A DNA stretch of 64,000 nucleotides from Nesterenkonia haasae (GTDB lineage: Bacteria; Actinomycetota; Actinomycetes; Actinomycetales; Micrococcaceae): the NCBI RefSeq assembly GCF_010119385.1, contig NZ_VFIE01000020.1:122939-186938 (forward strand), read 5' to 3'. Shown piece after piece: positions 26,190-35,565 of the stretch (its first letter is position 1; every line of letters begins with the position of its first letter). A program made the translations under genes and the position numbers. Below the pieces are notes generated by a model. It worked only from the letters and a program-made list of their open reading frames with translations, was not told the origin of the DNA and made no database searches.

Positions 26190-27491
26190 CTACGCTTGTG
26201 GCCTGTTCAGGCCAAGGTTCTCTCGCAGAGTGTTACCTCGGTAGTCAGCGTGGAAGTAACCACGTTCTTGAAGTTCGGGCACCAAGAGATCGCAAATCGC
26301 CTCCATGCCTTCAGGCACATGGGGTGCGTTCAGGTTAAATCCGTCGCATGCGTGGGAATCAAACCACTCAATCATGACATCTGCAGCCTGCTTGGCTGTT
26401 CCTACAAACCATACGTGGCCGGTGGAACGCGCCCGATCGACAATTAACTCGCCCAGAGTCATTCCTTGCTCAACGGCTTTCCGGCGAAAGATGTGGTACC
26501 GGCTGCCGAGCTTGGGGTCTTCGGAAAAGCGATCGGCAGGGATCTTTTCATCGAACCCGATATCGTCGATCTCCAGTTTCAGATCCCCGGCAAGCTGAAC
26601 ACGCCCGGCATCCAAGTCCACGAAATTCCCCAGTTCTTGCGCAATCTCCTGAGCTTCTTTTTCGGTCCGCCCAATAACGGGGACGATTCCCGGTAGTACA
26701 GTGACTGCTTCAGGGTCGCGCCCATGTCCGGCCACTTGTTCTTTGACCTGACGGTAGAAGTTCCTCGCGCCGTCGAGTTGCGGTTGGGCCGTGTAGATGA
26801 TGTCAGCGTGCTTGGAACCGAAAGCCATGCCGGTGGTCGAGGACCCGGCTTGCACCAGGACGGGGTGTCCCTGTGGCGGGCGGGGCATGTTGATGGGTCC
26901 CTGAACGCTGAATCGTTTACCTTCGTGGTCGATGGGATTTAATCCATCGGTATCCAACCAGCGCCCGGATTTCCGATCCACATGGATGATGCCGTCGCGC
27001 CAGCTGTCCCAGAGCTTCTTGACCACCGTCACGTGTTCCTCGGCGCGGTCGTAGCGTTCCTCGGGATCAGGCACCCCAGAGCCTCCAAAGTTGGCGAAGC
27101 CATCTCGTGATGTCACGATGTTCCAGCCAGCTCTACCGCCCGACATGTGGTCAACCCCCGCCATCTGCCGGGCCACGTTGTACGGTTCTGTGAATGAGGT
27201 CGACATGGTGCCGATGAGCCCGATTTGCTGCGTGACCGCAGCCAGCGCCGAAAGGGTGCTGATTGGCTCGTAGAAGCCGTTCATCATGATGTCTCCGCGC
27301 ATGGTGGAGTTGGCGTGGACGCAGTCACCCAGAAAGACAGCATGCAGCTTCGCCTGTTCGGCTTTTTTCGCGAGGTCCGCCATCAGCGGCAGGCTGGCCA
27401 GCTCTTCAGCGCGGCTGGTTTCCCGGCGCCAGCTGTCGCGGTGGTAGCCGGCGGGAAGAATAAAAGTGGTCAGTGCCATCTGCCGTGTCAT
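26190..27491 (-). CDS. LLM-class FMNH2-dependent monooxygenase (NtaA/DszA/SnaA group)
   Basis: 433 residues from the ATG at 27491, chosen because GGAG lies 6 bp before it; an ATG 12 bp upstream lacks a ribosome site. The luciferase-like barrel of the NtaA group is clear. LKAHAVFLGD-like (KLHAVFLGDCVH), SGGRAGWNIVTS and YDRAEEHVTVVKKLWDSW are family signatures. Group members are two-component monooxygenases that cleave C-N or C-S bonds or oxygenate rings and use FMNH2 from a separate reductase. That reductase is the next gene. The substrate is unknown. Confidence 0.88.
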   Translation of the reverse strand: MTRQMALTTFILPAGYHRDSWRRETSRAEELASLPLMADLAKKAEQAKLHAVFLGDCVHANSTMRGDIMMNGFYEPISTLSALAAVTQQIGLIGTMSTSFTEPYNVARQMAGVDHMSGGRAGWNIVTSRDGFANFGGSGVPDPEERYDRAEEHVTVVKKLWDSWRDGIIHVDRKSGRWLDTDGLNPIDHEGKRFSVQGPINMPRPPQGHPVLVQAGSSTTGMAFGSKHADIIYTAQPQLDGARNFYRQVKEQVAGHGRDPEAVTVLPGIVPVIGRTEKEAQEIAQELGNFVDLDAGRVQLAGDLKLEIDDIGFDEKIPADRFSEDPKLGSRYHIFRRKAVEQGMTLGELIVDRARSTGHVWFVGTAKQAADVMIEWFDSHACDGFNLNAPHVPEGMEAICDLLVPELQERGYFHADYRGNTLRENLGLNRPQA

Positions 27492-27518
27492 GATGTTCTC
27501 CATTCGTACGTCAAGGGG

Positions 27519-29198
27519 TCAGCGTGGGATGTCATTTGGCACCTCTGTGTGCAGCGCTAGATGTGAGTCGTGCTCGCTGCCGGAATACAGCCGCCATGAT
27601 CCGTGGTTGTGCAACTGCTCATGGCGGACCACAGGAGACATCAGATCAGGATCTCGTTGGAGGAAGTCCCGTCCCAGAATTGTCAGAGCTAGTTGCTCGC
27701 CTGCGTGAAAACGAGTCGCGGAGGGCCAAATCTCGATTTCCAAGGCCACGGGTTCGCCCGGCACCAGAGGTTCGACGGCGTCATGGGGATGCACCGGACG
27801 TAGCTCGCTGGAGGCCGACTCGTCCACTGCACGGTGGCTTGCGCGGAGCCAACCCAGCGCCACTGGGCCGTCGTTGAAAAGGGCGTTGATAGGGAACTGT
27901 ACTTCGTCACCGCTTGCGCTGATCTTGCGGACAGCTACGAAGACATCAGCGTCATCGGACTCTTCAGCTGCTAACCACAGACGCAACCGCATGGGGCCGA
28001 TGACGTCCACCGTGGCGTCAAAGGTATAGCGCAGGGTTTCTTGGTCCGTGGCGCTGTCGATCTCCCGCGATGCCTCAGGTCCTACGGTGTCGGACAACGA
28101 GCCGCTGTCGAAGTCAAGGTGCACGCGCCGAGCGTCCGTCTCAGGCACTGGCCAGGGCACATCTGTGCGGTGAGTTGAGCGATCTCCCATGTCCCGGATC
28201 TCTAGGAGCACTCTTGGCCATTCTCTAGGGCCCTGGCCCTGGTCGTGAAGGTAGTAGTCGAAGAATGCGCGCTGTTTCTCCACTGCCTCAGGATGATAGA
28301 AATATCGCCACTTCTTCTGACCATGGACTTCAAGCCACTTCTCTGCGCTGGAGATGCGCGAGAACGCTTCTAACGTGCCCCGCGAGTGCAATCCGTGATC
28401 GCTCCACGAGGCCACGAGATAGGCGGGAATTGTGATGTTTTCCAGGGGCGGGTACTTGCTGCGGTAGTAGTCCGAATCCAATGGGCGGGCGGCCACATTG
28501 GCTGCAGTGTCCTCGGTACGGGTCCTGGAAAATCCCATGTTCATCGAGGCTCTTGGAATGAATCCTGTCTCCGGAATCCCACCGTGGTAGGCGAATTCTC
28601 GGTACCAGTCTGTAAAGCACTCCCAGGGACTAATGGCTTTCAGAGCAGAAGGGGACTGTGCGGCGGCAATGAACTGAGCCCCGGCCAAGTAGGAGACGCC
28701 CAGCATACCGACGCGACCATTCGAACGTTCTGGACTTCCCAACCATTCAATAGTGTCGTAGAGGTCTTCGGCTTCTTGAGGACCATTGTGGCGGCCTTCG
28801 CCTTCACTGTTCCATAGTCCTCGAGGATCCACGTAGGCAAGAAGGTAATTCTTGGGGCACCAGTAGGCAGGGTCTGGCGCCTCGAATCCGGTCAGCGGCG
28901 AGATCCAGCCTTGCTCCACATCGGCCCCAGGAAAGAGGTGGTCTTTAGTGTTGTGTTTGCCATAGGGCCCCCAGGCCAGCAGTACGGGAAGGTCCACAGC
29001 GCCCGTTGCGGGACGGTAGAGGTCAGCGTAGATCCGCACCCCGTCGCGCATGGTGATTGGAACGTCTTTTTCCAGAACCACCTCACCGTGTTCTATGAAC
29101 TCGTGCTGCAGCGGCGGAAGAGGAGGCTTACCGGGGGCGTGCGTCGGGTCCATACCCGGTCGATCAATGATTTCTTCGTCATGGACATTGATGCTCAT
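27519..29198 (-). CDS. CocE/NonD family alpha/beta hydrolase
   Basis: 559 residues, the normal length of CocE-like esterases and X-Pro dipeptidyl peptidase-like enzymes. The N-terminal alpha/beta-hydrolase core has the nucleophile Ser169 in GMLGVSYLAGAQF and an oxyanion Tyr in AWGPYG (75-80). The last about 200 residues form the jelly-roll PepX_C domain. It should hydrolyse an ester or amide in the cytoplasm, since no signal peptide is seen. It lies between the ABC importer and the LLM monooxygenase, so it may open an imported ester or amide before or after oxygenation. Confidence 0.87.
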   Translation of the reverse strand: MSINVHDEEIIDRPGMDPTHAPGKPPLPPLQHEFIEHGEVVLEKDVPITMRDGVRIYADLYRPATGAVDLPVLLAWGPYGKHNTKDHLFPGADVEQGWISPLTGFEAPDPAYWCPKNYLLAYVDPRGLWNSEGEGRHNGPQEAEDLYDTIEWLGSPERSNGRVGMLGVSYLAGAQFIAAAQSPSALKAISPWECFTDWYREFAYHGGIPETGFIPRASMNMGFSRTRTEDTAANVAARPLDSDYYRSKYPPLENITIPAYLVASWSDHGLHSRGTLEAFSRISSAEKWLEVHGQKKWRYFYHPEAVEKQRAFFDYYLHDQGQGPREWPRVLLEIRDMGDRSTHRTDVPWPVPETDARRVHLDFDSGSLSDTVGPEASREIDSATDQETLRYTFDATVDVIGPMRLRLWLAAEESDDADVFVAVRKISASGDEVQFPINALFNDGPVALGWLRASHRAVDESASSELRPVHPHDAVEPLVPGEPVALEIEIWPSATRFHAGEQLALTILGRDFLQRDPDLMSPVVRHEQLHNHGSWRLYSGSEHDSHLALHTEVPNDIPR

Positions 29199-29252
29199 TA
29201 GCTTGTTCCTAACTCTGATGAAGAACCTGGCAAGGGCTTGCGCCCGGGGTGA

Positions 29253-30302
29253 CTATTCAACGACGACGACGTCATCGGTCCGGATGTGGAAGTCAACTTC
29301 AGAGCCGTCTTCTCCAAACCCTTCAGTGCCGGCCGGAACTGTCACCTCCACGGAAGCTCCTGCGGCAGTCACCAACCAGGCTTTCCAGAACTCGCCGACG
29401 AATTCGCTGTCCCGAATCACGCCCCTACCGGTGATCCCTGCTCGCGCGTCTCCCTCGCTCAGTTCGACGTTCTTGCCGCGGAACGCGACGGCGGAGCCCT
29501 TACGCGGCTTCAATGCAGCATTGGTCAGTCGCAGTCCTCCGGCCAGGCGGGAATCGTCCTCCACATCCAGAATGTTCTCGAACCCAACGAAATTCGCCCC
29601 AAAGCGCGTTGCGGGCCGGCTGTGAATCTCTTTAGGCGAGCCAACTTGGTCGATTCTTCCGCTGTTCATGATGACCACGCGGTCTGACAGCGCCAGCGCT
29701 TCCTCTTGATCATGGGTGACGTAGATCGATGTATTGCCGAATTCTCGGTGGAGCCGTTGGACTTCGACACGCATTGCTACGCGTAGTTTGGCGTCGAGGT
29801 TAGACAACGGCTCGTCATAGAGCATCAATCCATTCGCAGAGACCAAACCCCTCGCCAAAGCAATGCGCTGTTGCTGACCGCCAGAGAGCTCGTGGGGGTA
29901 ACGGTCGGCATAATCTTTCATACCAACAGCTGTGAGCGTCGCCTCGACCTTGTGCTTAATCTCAGCCCGGGGCACCTTCCGTCGCTTCATGGGATAGGCC
30001 ACGTTTGACTTCACGGACATATGCGGCCACAGCGCGTAGCTCTGGAACACCATGCCGACGTTGCGCTTGTGCGGCGGCAGGTATCGCCCGGCTTCCGCAT
30101 CAACGAATGTCCGTTCACCGGCCTGAATCCTGCCGTGGTCGGGGTCTTCCAAACCAGCGATGCATCGCAAGGTTGTAGTTTTGCCGCATCCGCTGGGACC
30201 CAGGAATGTCACAAATTCACCCTCCTGGATCGTCAAATCCACTCCGTGTAGGACACGTGCGGAACCGAACGATTTCTCAATAGCAGAAATCTCTACCTTC
30301 AT
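29253..30302 (-). CDS. ABC transporter ATP-binding protein (PotA/FbpC type)
   Basis: 349 residues. Walker A is in FLGPSGCGKTTTLRCIAG, the signature motif is LSGGQQQR, and Walker B is LMLYDEPLSNLD. A TOBE-type C-terminal domain (about 240-349) follows, as in importers for iron, spermidine or phosphonates. It overlaps the permease gene by ATGA (30299-30302). It powers the importer formed with the fused permease and the binding lipoprotein of this operon. Confidence 0.92.
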   Translation of the reverse strand: MKVEISAIEKSFGSARVLHGVDLTIQEGEFVTFLGPSGCGKTTTLRCIAGLEDPDHGRIQAGERTFVDAEAGRYLPPHKRNVGMVFQSYALWPHMSVKSNVAYPMKRRKVPRAEIKHKVEATLTAVGMKDYADRYPHELSGGQQQRIALARGLVSANGLMLYDEPLSNLDAKLRVAMRVEVQRLHREFGNTSIYVTHDQEEALALSDRVVIMNSGRIDQVGSPKEIHSRPATRFGANFVGFENILDVEDDSRLAGGLRLTNAALKPRKGSAVAFRGKNVELSEGDARAGITGRGVIRDSEFVGEFWKAWLVTAAGASVEVTVPAGTEGFGEDGSEVDFHIRTDDVVVVE

Positions 30303-32029
30303 GATGTCTTGTCCTTTTCTCGGAGCAGTGTTGCTGAGGGAGATCGGCGGCGCAGCAACCAGGTCACCAGCAACGCCGCACCACTAATCAGCAGGAACGT
30401 GGCGACCAACATGAGTGAGGCGGCCGCTGCAGTGGGGGCTTGTCCCTCCACGTAACGGGTGTAGATCTCAACCGAGAGGTAGTAGCTTCCCGGTGCGGAG
30501 AGCACCAGTGGGGTAGAGAGGATTCCGCTGATGATGACGAAACACAGGACCCAGCCACTCACCAGGCTCGGCAGCATCAGCCGGATGATCACATCCCAGA
30601 TGGCCCGGTACTTTGTCGCACCGGAGACCCATGCCGCCTCCTCCAGCGACTTCGGAATTTGCGCCATGGCCCCGCTTGTGGTTCTTCCCGCCAGCGGAAT
30701 GATGGCGACGAACAGCGCGAACACCATAATCACTGATGTTCCGTAGAAGCGACTCAGCCCGGGAACTTCAAGGAACAGCCACAGTACTCCCAGGGCGAGG
30801 ATGAGTCCTGGCATCGCGAGCCCCAGCCACTGGCTGTACTCGATGAAGCGAGAGAGCCAACCGGCTCGGTAACGCGCAGCCCACGTCAAAGCGGTGGACG
30901 CTCCCATCGCCAAAAAGGCACCTAGTACAGCGACTTGCAGGGTGTTTCCGAATGCCGACAGCATGCGCGTGTTGTCTAGAACTGCAAGATAGGTGTCGAA
31001 GCTAAACCCGGACGTGGCGCCTAAGAAGGGCGACAGCGAGACGCGGATCAACTGATACATCGGCAGCACGATAGTGACAAATGCGAACACTAGAATGCTT
31101 GCGGAGAAAACCCATTTCCAACCTCGCACCTCACGGCGCAAAGGACGGGATTCCTTTCCCCCGACGGTGACAAAGGACCTGCGCCCCAACAGCCGCACCT
31201 GCAAGAAGACCAGCAGCAGAAGGATGACCATCAAGAGCACCGACATCGCGCTCGCATGTGAAAACATTGGCCCGGTTGAAGCCGAAAGGTACTGATAAAT
31301 TTCTGTCGGAATCACATATATACCGGCAGGAACACCCAAAATCTGTGGTGCATCGAAAGATTCGAGAAACAGCACAAAGCTAAGAATCATTGACCCAGAC
31401 AGAGCTGGGGCAAGGATCGGTATCTCCATCTGAAAGAACGTTCTCAGTGGACTCGCGCCACTAGTGCGTGCCGATTCCTCGAGAGATCGGTCCATTGCCA
31501 AGAACGGGCCCAGGAGGAGAAAGAACTGGAGCGCGACTAAGCGAATCGCAGCCACGAGGACGACGCCCCACCAGGACTCGGCGTTGATGACGCGACCAGC
31601 GTCACCGAAGAGCGCAGCCAGCACATTATTGATCAGTCCAATATTGGGGTTACCCAGCAGCCCCCAGGCGATCGCGAAGAACATTCCCGGTGTTGCCATG
31701 AGGATGAACATCATCACGGGAATGAGCTGTCGCAATGGAGTCTTCGTCTTCGCGTAGATCGCGGTGAAGAACAAGGCGGTGACCGTAGAAATGACGATCA
31801 CCGCCAACCCCATTAATACCGTCCGGATGGCGACCGCGTGCACCCTTGAGGAGGTGAGAACTTCGGTAAAAGCTACAGTAGAGAACTCACCTGCGTCACC
31901 GAACATTTCTGTCTTGAATGCGCCTTGAACGATCATCGCCGCCGGCGCGACGAAACACACGAGACAAATCAGCGCAACACTGAACTGCGGGTTCTTCACA
32001 TACCGCCCAATACGTCGATGCAACGTCAT
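30299..32029 (-). CDS. ABC transporter permease, iron(III)/FbpB-type double domain
   Basis: 576 residues with about 12 membrane segments in two homologous halves, each with a BPD permease EAA loop (LEESARTSGASPLRTF and LEEAAWVSGATKYRAIWDV). This fused layout is usual for iron(III) and 2-aminoethylphosphonate importers. Here the neighbours are hydrolase and monooxygenase genes, so an organic solute is more likely than iron. The start follows the SnoaL gene stop by 9 bp. Confidence 0.9.
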   Translation of the reverse strand: MTLHRRIGRYVKNPQFSVALICLVCFVAPAAMIVQGAFKTEMFGDAGEFSTVAFTEVLTSSRVHAVAIRTVLMGLAVIVISTVTALFFTAIYAKTKTPLRQLIPVMMFILMATPGMFFAIAWGLLGNPNIGLINNVLAALFGDAGRVINAESWWGVVLVAAIRLVALQFFLLLGPFLAMDRSLEESARTSGASPLRTFFQMEIPILAPALSGSMILSFVLFLESFDAPQILGVPAGIYVIPTEIYQYLSASTGPMFSHASAMSVLLMVILLLLVFLQVRLLGRRSFVTVGGKESRPLRREVRGWKWVFSASILVFAFVTIVLPMYQLIRVSLSPFLGATSGFSFDTYLAVLDNTRMLSAFGNTLQVAVLGAFLAMGASTALTWAARYRAGWLSRFIEYSQWLGLAMPGLILALGVLWLFLEVPGLSRFYGTSVIMVFALFVAIIPLAGRTTSGAMAQIPKSLEEAAWVSGATKYRAIWDVIIRLMLPSLVSGWVLCFVIISGILSTPLVLSAPGSYYLSVEIYTRYVEGQAPTAAAASLMLVATFLLISGAALLVTWLLRRRSPSATLLREKDKTS

Positions 32030-32038
32030 GGCAACGAG

Positions 32039-32587
32039 TCATCGCTCCTGACTGGGCTGGTATCCGCCCCCGATGACGGCACCTTCTGGCATTGCGGCGA
32101 CGTCGTCGTCGTGGTCTGGGCGAACGACCCGGGTCCATAGGTCCTGAATCTTCCAGACGCCGTCGATCCGTCGGTAGTGGACCTTGTAGATACCTTCGGA
32201 CCAGGGTCCCCAAATGCGCATCATGCCAAAGGATGTCCGAAACTCGCAGACAAATCGATGCCATACGAACTCGCCGTAGGCAGTGTCACCGTCAACAGTA
32301 ATATCAGGAGAAGAGAGCATATATCCGTCTCGGCTCTTAACTACTGGCTCAAGTTCGGTCGAGAACATCGTGGCGATCTCTTCTTTACCCTGATGTGGGC
32401 CATGTTGCCTGATGTCGCACACGGCATCCTCCGCGTACGCCTCTGCAACACCGTCCCAGTTCCTTTCCGCCAAGTCCCGGAAATACTTTTGCTGCAGCTT
32501 CTGGATGTCCTGGGCTGAAGTCAGCTCGTGAAGACACTTCTCGAGATACTCGAGCCGTTCAAGGAGTGCCTCGTTCATGTCTGTCAT
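32039..32587 (-). CDS. SnoaL-like (NTF2-fold) protein
   Basis: 182 residues from the ATG at 32587 (GAGGA just upstream); a GTG at 32599 is a less likely start. A charged N-terminal helix (LLERLEYLEKCLHELTSAQDIQKLQQKYFRDLAERNWDGV) is followed by the SnoaL core with TVDGDTAYGEFVW and YRRIDGVWKIQDLW. It resembles the LinA/scytalone-dehydratase-like group and is encoded between the binding lipoprotein and the permease genes. That is an odd place for a cytoplasmic enzyme unless it acts on the imported compound. Confidence 0.82.
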   Translation of the reverse strand: MTDMNEALLERLEYLEKCLHELTSAQDIQKLQQKYFRDLAERNWDGVAEAYAEDAVCDIRQHGPHQGKEEIATMFSTELEPVVKSRDGYMLSSPDITVDGDTAYGEFVWHRFVCEFRTSFGMMRIWGPWSEGIYKVHYRRIDGVWKIQDLWTRVVRPDHDDDVAAMPEGAVIGGGYQPSQER

Positions 32588-32635
32588 CTCATTCCTCACT
32601 ATGGTGACTTAGGCAGTGGGGCGACATTCTCAATG

Positions 32636-33784
32636 TCAGTCCGTGGCCGTGATCTCTTGGAACAGGTCCTGGTTGGCAGCTATCTCTTCACGGAGCTGGC
32701 TCTGAGAGGGAAGACTGACGAAATCAATATCCTCTAAATTGGGCCAACCGTAGGGAGACTCCAGCGACTCGTGAGGAACTAACGGGAAGTTTCCGGAGAT
32801 CATTACCTGCTCCTGGGCTTCCAGTGTGTAGATGTAGTTCAGGTACAACTGAGCAGCTTCTCTATTTGGGGCGTTGTCAGCCAGCATCCACTTCTCTGTC
32901 GCCACCACGGGGTTCTCCAAGAAGTGAATATCGACGGGAGCGCCACTCTCTTGGGCATTTCTTAGAGATGTTGCCGCCGAGCTGATATCAGCAGCGTACT
33001 CTCCGGAGCTCACGGACTGGAGTCCAAGCTGGTCCTGAGCAACGATTCGAGACTGATCGGCCACGGTCCGCAGCCAGTCCTCATCGACAGCATCACCCTG
33101 CAGCAGAATGGTGAGCACAGTCTGCATGCCACCAGGCACCGCCGGTGTCATCATGGTCAGCTGTCCGTCCCACTCTGGATCAGCGAGGTCCTCCCAGGTC
33201 TCCGGAAGATCGGACTCTTCAAGCACCTCAGTGTTGTAACCGAAGGAGAACAGCAGAGCCCATGGAGCGTGATAGAAGCCTTCGGGATCCTCGAATTGGG
33301 ACTCGTGGATTTGTCCTTCAGCCCATTCAGGAGTCTCGTAGGTGCTGGGCCGGAATTCTTCCGCAAAACCCTGCTCGGCATATCGATCCGCGTTGGGATT
33401 GGAAATAATGTCCGCCACATGCTGGCCAGTCTCGCGTTCCGCGTTCATAGTGGTCTCCAAATCAGCGCCCACTAAGGTTTCGGGGACAACAGTCAACCCG
33501 GGGAAACGCTCTTCAAAGCCTTCGTAGATGGCGAGGAACTCATCGTGATGGCCCGCATATATAGTGACGTCGGTTTCGCCCGACTCTGTGGCAGCCTCGT
33601 AGAGTTCAGTGAGTTCAGCTTCCTGATCGTCAGTTAGCTCCAGTGCGTCGAGGTCGAGCTCCTCTTCAGACTGCTCGGCACCCGGAGAGGCATCGTCACC
33701 TCCGCATGCCGTCAGGGTCAGCAGGCCAGTGAGGACGACGCCGGCAGCGGCTTTAGTGGGGGAAAGGGGGGAATGCGTCATTGC
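32636..33784 (-). CDS. Extracellular solute-binding lipoprotein (iron-type family 1)
   Basis: 382 residues from the ATG at 33784 with AGGAAG at the correct spacing; a longer frame to 33811 is less likely. A lipobox LTAC gives Cys26 as the lipid anchor, followed by an acidic linker. The mature part has the FutA/FbpA-like fold (TDVTIYAGHHDEFLAIYEGFE near its start, then LLQGDAVDEDWLR). The twin tyrosines that bind Fe(III) are not obvious, so an organic or chelated ligand is possible. It heads the importer operon. A CRP-like site lies 47 bp upstream. Confidence 0.88.
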   Translation of the reverse strand, partial: AMTHSPLSPTKAAAGVVLTGLLTLTACGGDDASPGAEQSEEELDLDALELTDDQEAELTELYEAATESGETDVTIYAGHHDEFLAIYEGFEERFPGLTVVPETLVGADLETTMNAERETGQHVADIISNPNADRYAEQGFAEEFRPSTYETPEWAEGQIHESQFEDPEGFYHAPWALLFSFGYNTEVLEESDLPETWEDLADPEWDGQLTMMTPAVPGGMQTVLTILLQGDAVDEDWLRTVADQSRIVAQDQLGLQSVSSGEYAADISSAATSLRNAQESGAPVDIHFLENPVVATEKWMLADNAPNREAAQLYLNYIYTLEAQEQVMISGNFPLVPHESLESPYGWPNLEDIDFVSLPSQSQLREEIAANQDLFQEITATD

Positions 33785-33830
33785 TCTTCCTATCATCAGG
33801 GCGATCGGCACGTTGCCCGGTCTTACTTAG

Positions 33831-33846
33831 AGTGACGGGTATCACG
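33831..33846. promoter_or_regulatory. CRP/GlxR-like site
   Basis: AGTGA-CGGGTA-TCACG, 8 of 10 matches, 47 bp upstream of the binding lipoprotein gene (minus strand) and about 205 bp from the divergent GMC gene. Confidence 0.5.
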
Positions 33847-34050
33847 TTTATTTGTCAATAGATGTACCTAATGAGAGTTCGACTTGCTACCAAAGTATTC
33901 CTCGTGAGTTGCTATGACGGGAAATTATGCGGGCTGTAGTGACGTGGGCCTCATTTGAGGCGTACACTGTTTGACATTTACTAGGCGCAGTTCAGGAAGT
34001 GAAATGTCTAACTTCCCCGAGAGCCGAAGAGATCTGGGAGACCACACACT

Positions 34051-35565
34051 ATGCACGGCTGGGATTACATCATTGTCGGCGGCGGCTCAGCCGGAGCGCT
34101 CATTGCTGCTCGTCTGAGCGAAGACCCTGAGTGCTCCGTGCTGCTGCTGGAGGCTGGACCCGACTATCGCGCGGCGGAAACCCCCAAAGAGTTCCGGGAC
34201 CGGACCAAAGGTCTCGGTCTCACATTGGCCCCTCCCCCCAACGACAAGAATCCCGAGTTCTATTGGCACGGCACTACTGCCACTCGCGCCAAGGGGCAGG
34301 AGCCGTTCCCTTATCGCAGAGGGCGGGGACTCGGTGGCAGCTCAACGGTGAACGGACTGTATGCCATTCGCGGGATCGCGGATGACTTTCGGGCCTGGGA
34401 GGCGTTAGGGGCCGAGGGCTGGGGCCCCGAGACCATGCTGGAGAGTTTCTGTGCCATTGAAGCGGATCTCGACTTCGGGCAGGAGCCCTATCACGGCTCT
34501 GAGGGGCCCACGCCGGTTTACCGAGAGCCCGAGTCAGGGTGGGGTGGCGTGGATCTAGCGGTTCGTGATGCCGCTCTGGCTGCTGGATACCCTTGGCACC
34601 CAGATCACAATGCCCCTGGCAGTTCGGGAGTTTCCCCCACCGCTATGAATATTCGCAACGGCCTCCGGGTCTCTACGAATCACGCCTATCTGGAACCGGC
34701 GCGTGATCGTCCCAACCTTGCAATTGTTGGCGAGACGCATGTCGACAAGGTTATCTTCGAGAAGGATCGCGCTGTCGGTGTGGTCACCGCACATCAGCAG
34801 GAGTATCGCACACGCGGAGAGGTCATTCTCTCGGCGGGCGCCACAGCTTCACCTGCCATCCTTATGCGGTCCGGGATCGGCCGTGCCGAGAGTCTTGAAC
34901 CCCATGGCATTGACCATCGGATCGATCTTCCGGTAGGCAGAAACGCGCAGGATCACTGCGTGACCTTTGTGGAAGTCCCCGTCACTCCTGGAGCCCAGTC
35001 TTCGGTCGGACACCGACCGACCAATATTGTGGTGCGCTACTCCTCCGGTTTAGGTCGGGAAAACGACATGATGCTCATGGCCACTAACCACAACTACTGG
35101 TTCGGCCAAGATACAGCAGGCATAGCAGTCTCTCTCCAGTCACCCGAATCCCGAGGGTTCATGGAACTGAGCTCAGCGGACCCGCTTGTCGAACCGCATT
35201 TCGAACTTCAGTTTCTCGATGACCGACGCGACCTCGACCGTATGCGAGACGGGCTCACGCGAGCTCGTGCGCTCATGCGCCACGAGTCTTTCGGCAGGAT
35301 CACCACTGGTGAGCCAACTTCGCCCGTCGACGATATGGAAATCTTGGCTTCAGTCAAAGACACCATGCACCTGACATCTACCGCACGCATGGGCGCCGAA
35401 ACCGACCCCGATGCCGTTGTGGATCCGTTTTGCCGGGTATACGGCACTCGAGGGGTTCGGGTTGTGGATGCTTCCGTCATGCCTACAGTCCCCAGTGCGA
35501 ATACATACCTCACCGTCCTAGCTCTGGCTGAAAACTTCGTACGACAGTTGGAAGGAACCCACTGA
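34051..35565 (+). CDS. GMC family FAD-dependent oxidoreductase
   Basis: 504 residues. The FAD fingerprint YIIVGGGSAGALIAARLSE starts at residue 6. The GMC signature GRGLGGSSTVNGLYAIRG, a second motif (ILSAGATASPAILMRSGIG) and the catalytic His segment HLTSTARMG near the C-terminus are present. GMC enzymes oxidise alcohols to aldehydes (choline, aryl alcohol, polyethylene glycol). It is coupled by TGATG to an aldehyde dehydrogenase, so a two-step alcohol to acid oxidation is likely, for example of an aromatic or aliphatic alcohol. The substrate is unknown. Confidence 0.9.
   Translation: MHGWDYIIVGGGSAGALIAARLSEDPECSVLLLEAGPDYRAAETPKEFRDRTKGLGLTLAPPPNDKNPEFYWHGTTATRAKGQEPFPYRRGRGLGGSSTVNGLYAIRGIADDFRAWEALGAEGWGPETMLESFCAIEADLDFGQEPYHGSEGPTPVYREPESGWGGVDLAVRDAALAAGYPWHPDHNAPGSSGVSPTAMNIRNGLRVSTNHAYLEPARDRPNLAIVGETHVDKVIFEKDRAVGVVTAHQQEYRTRGEVILSAGATASPAILMRSGIGRAESLEPHGIDHRIDLPVGRNAQDHCVTFVEVPVTPGAQSSVGHRPTNIVVRYSSGLGRENDMMLMATNHNYWFGQDTAGIAVSLQSPESRGFMELSSADPLVEPHFELQFLDDRRDLDRMRDGLTRARALMRHESFGRITTGEPTSPVDDMEILASVKDTMHLTSTARMGAETDPDAVVDPFCRVYGTRGVRVVDASVMPTVPSANTYLTVLALAENFVRQLEGTH

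Noticed and set aside
29253-33784. Iron(III) uptake system
   Set aside because: The family fits, but no iron-binding tyrosine pair is evident and the operon encodes hydrolase and monooxygenase genes; an organic substrate is more likely.
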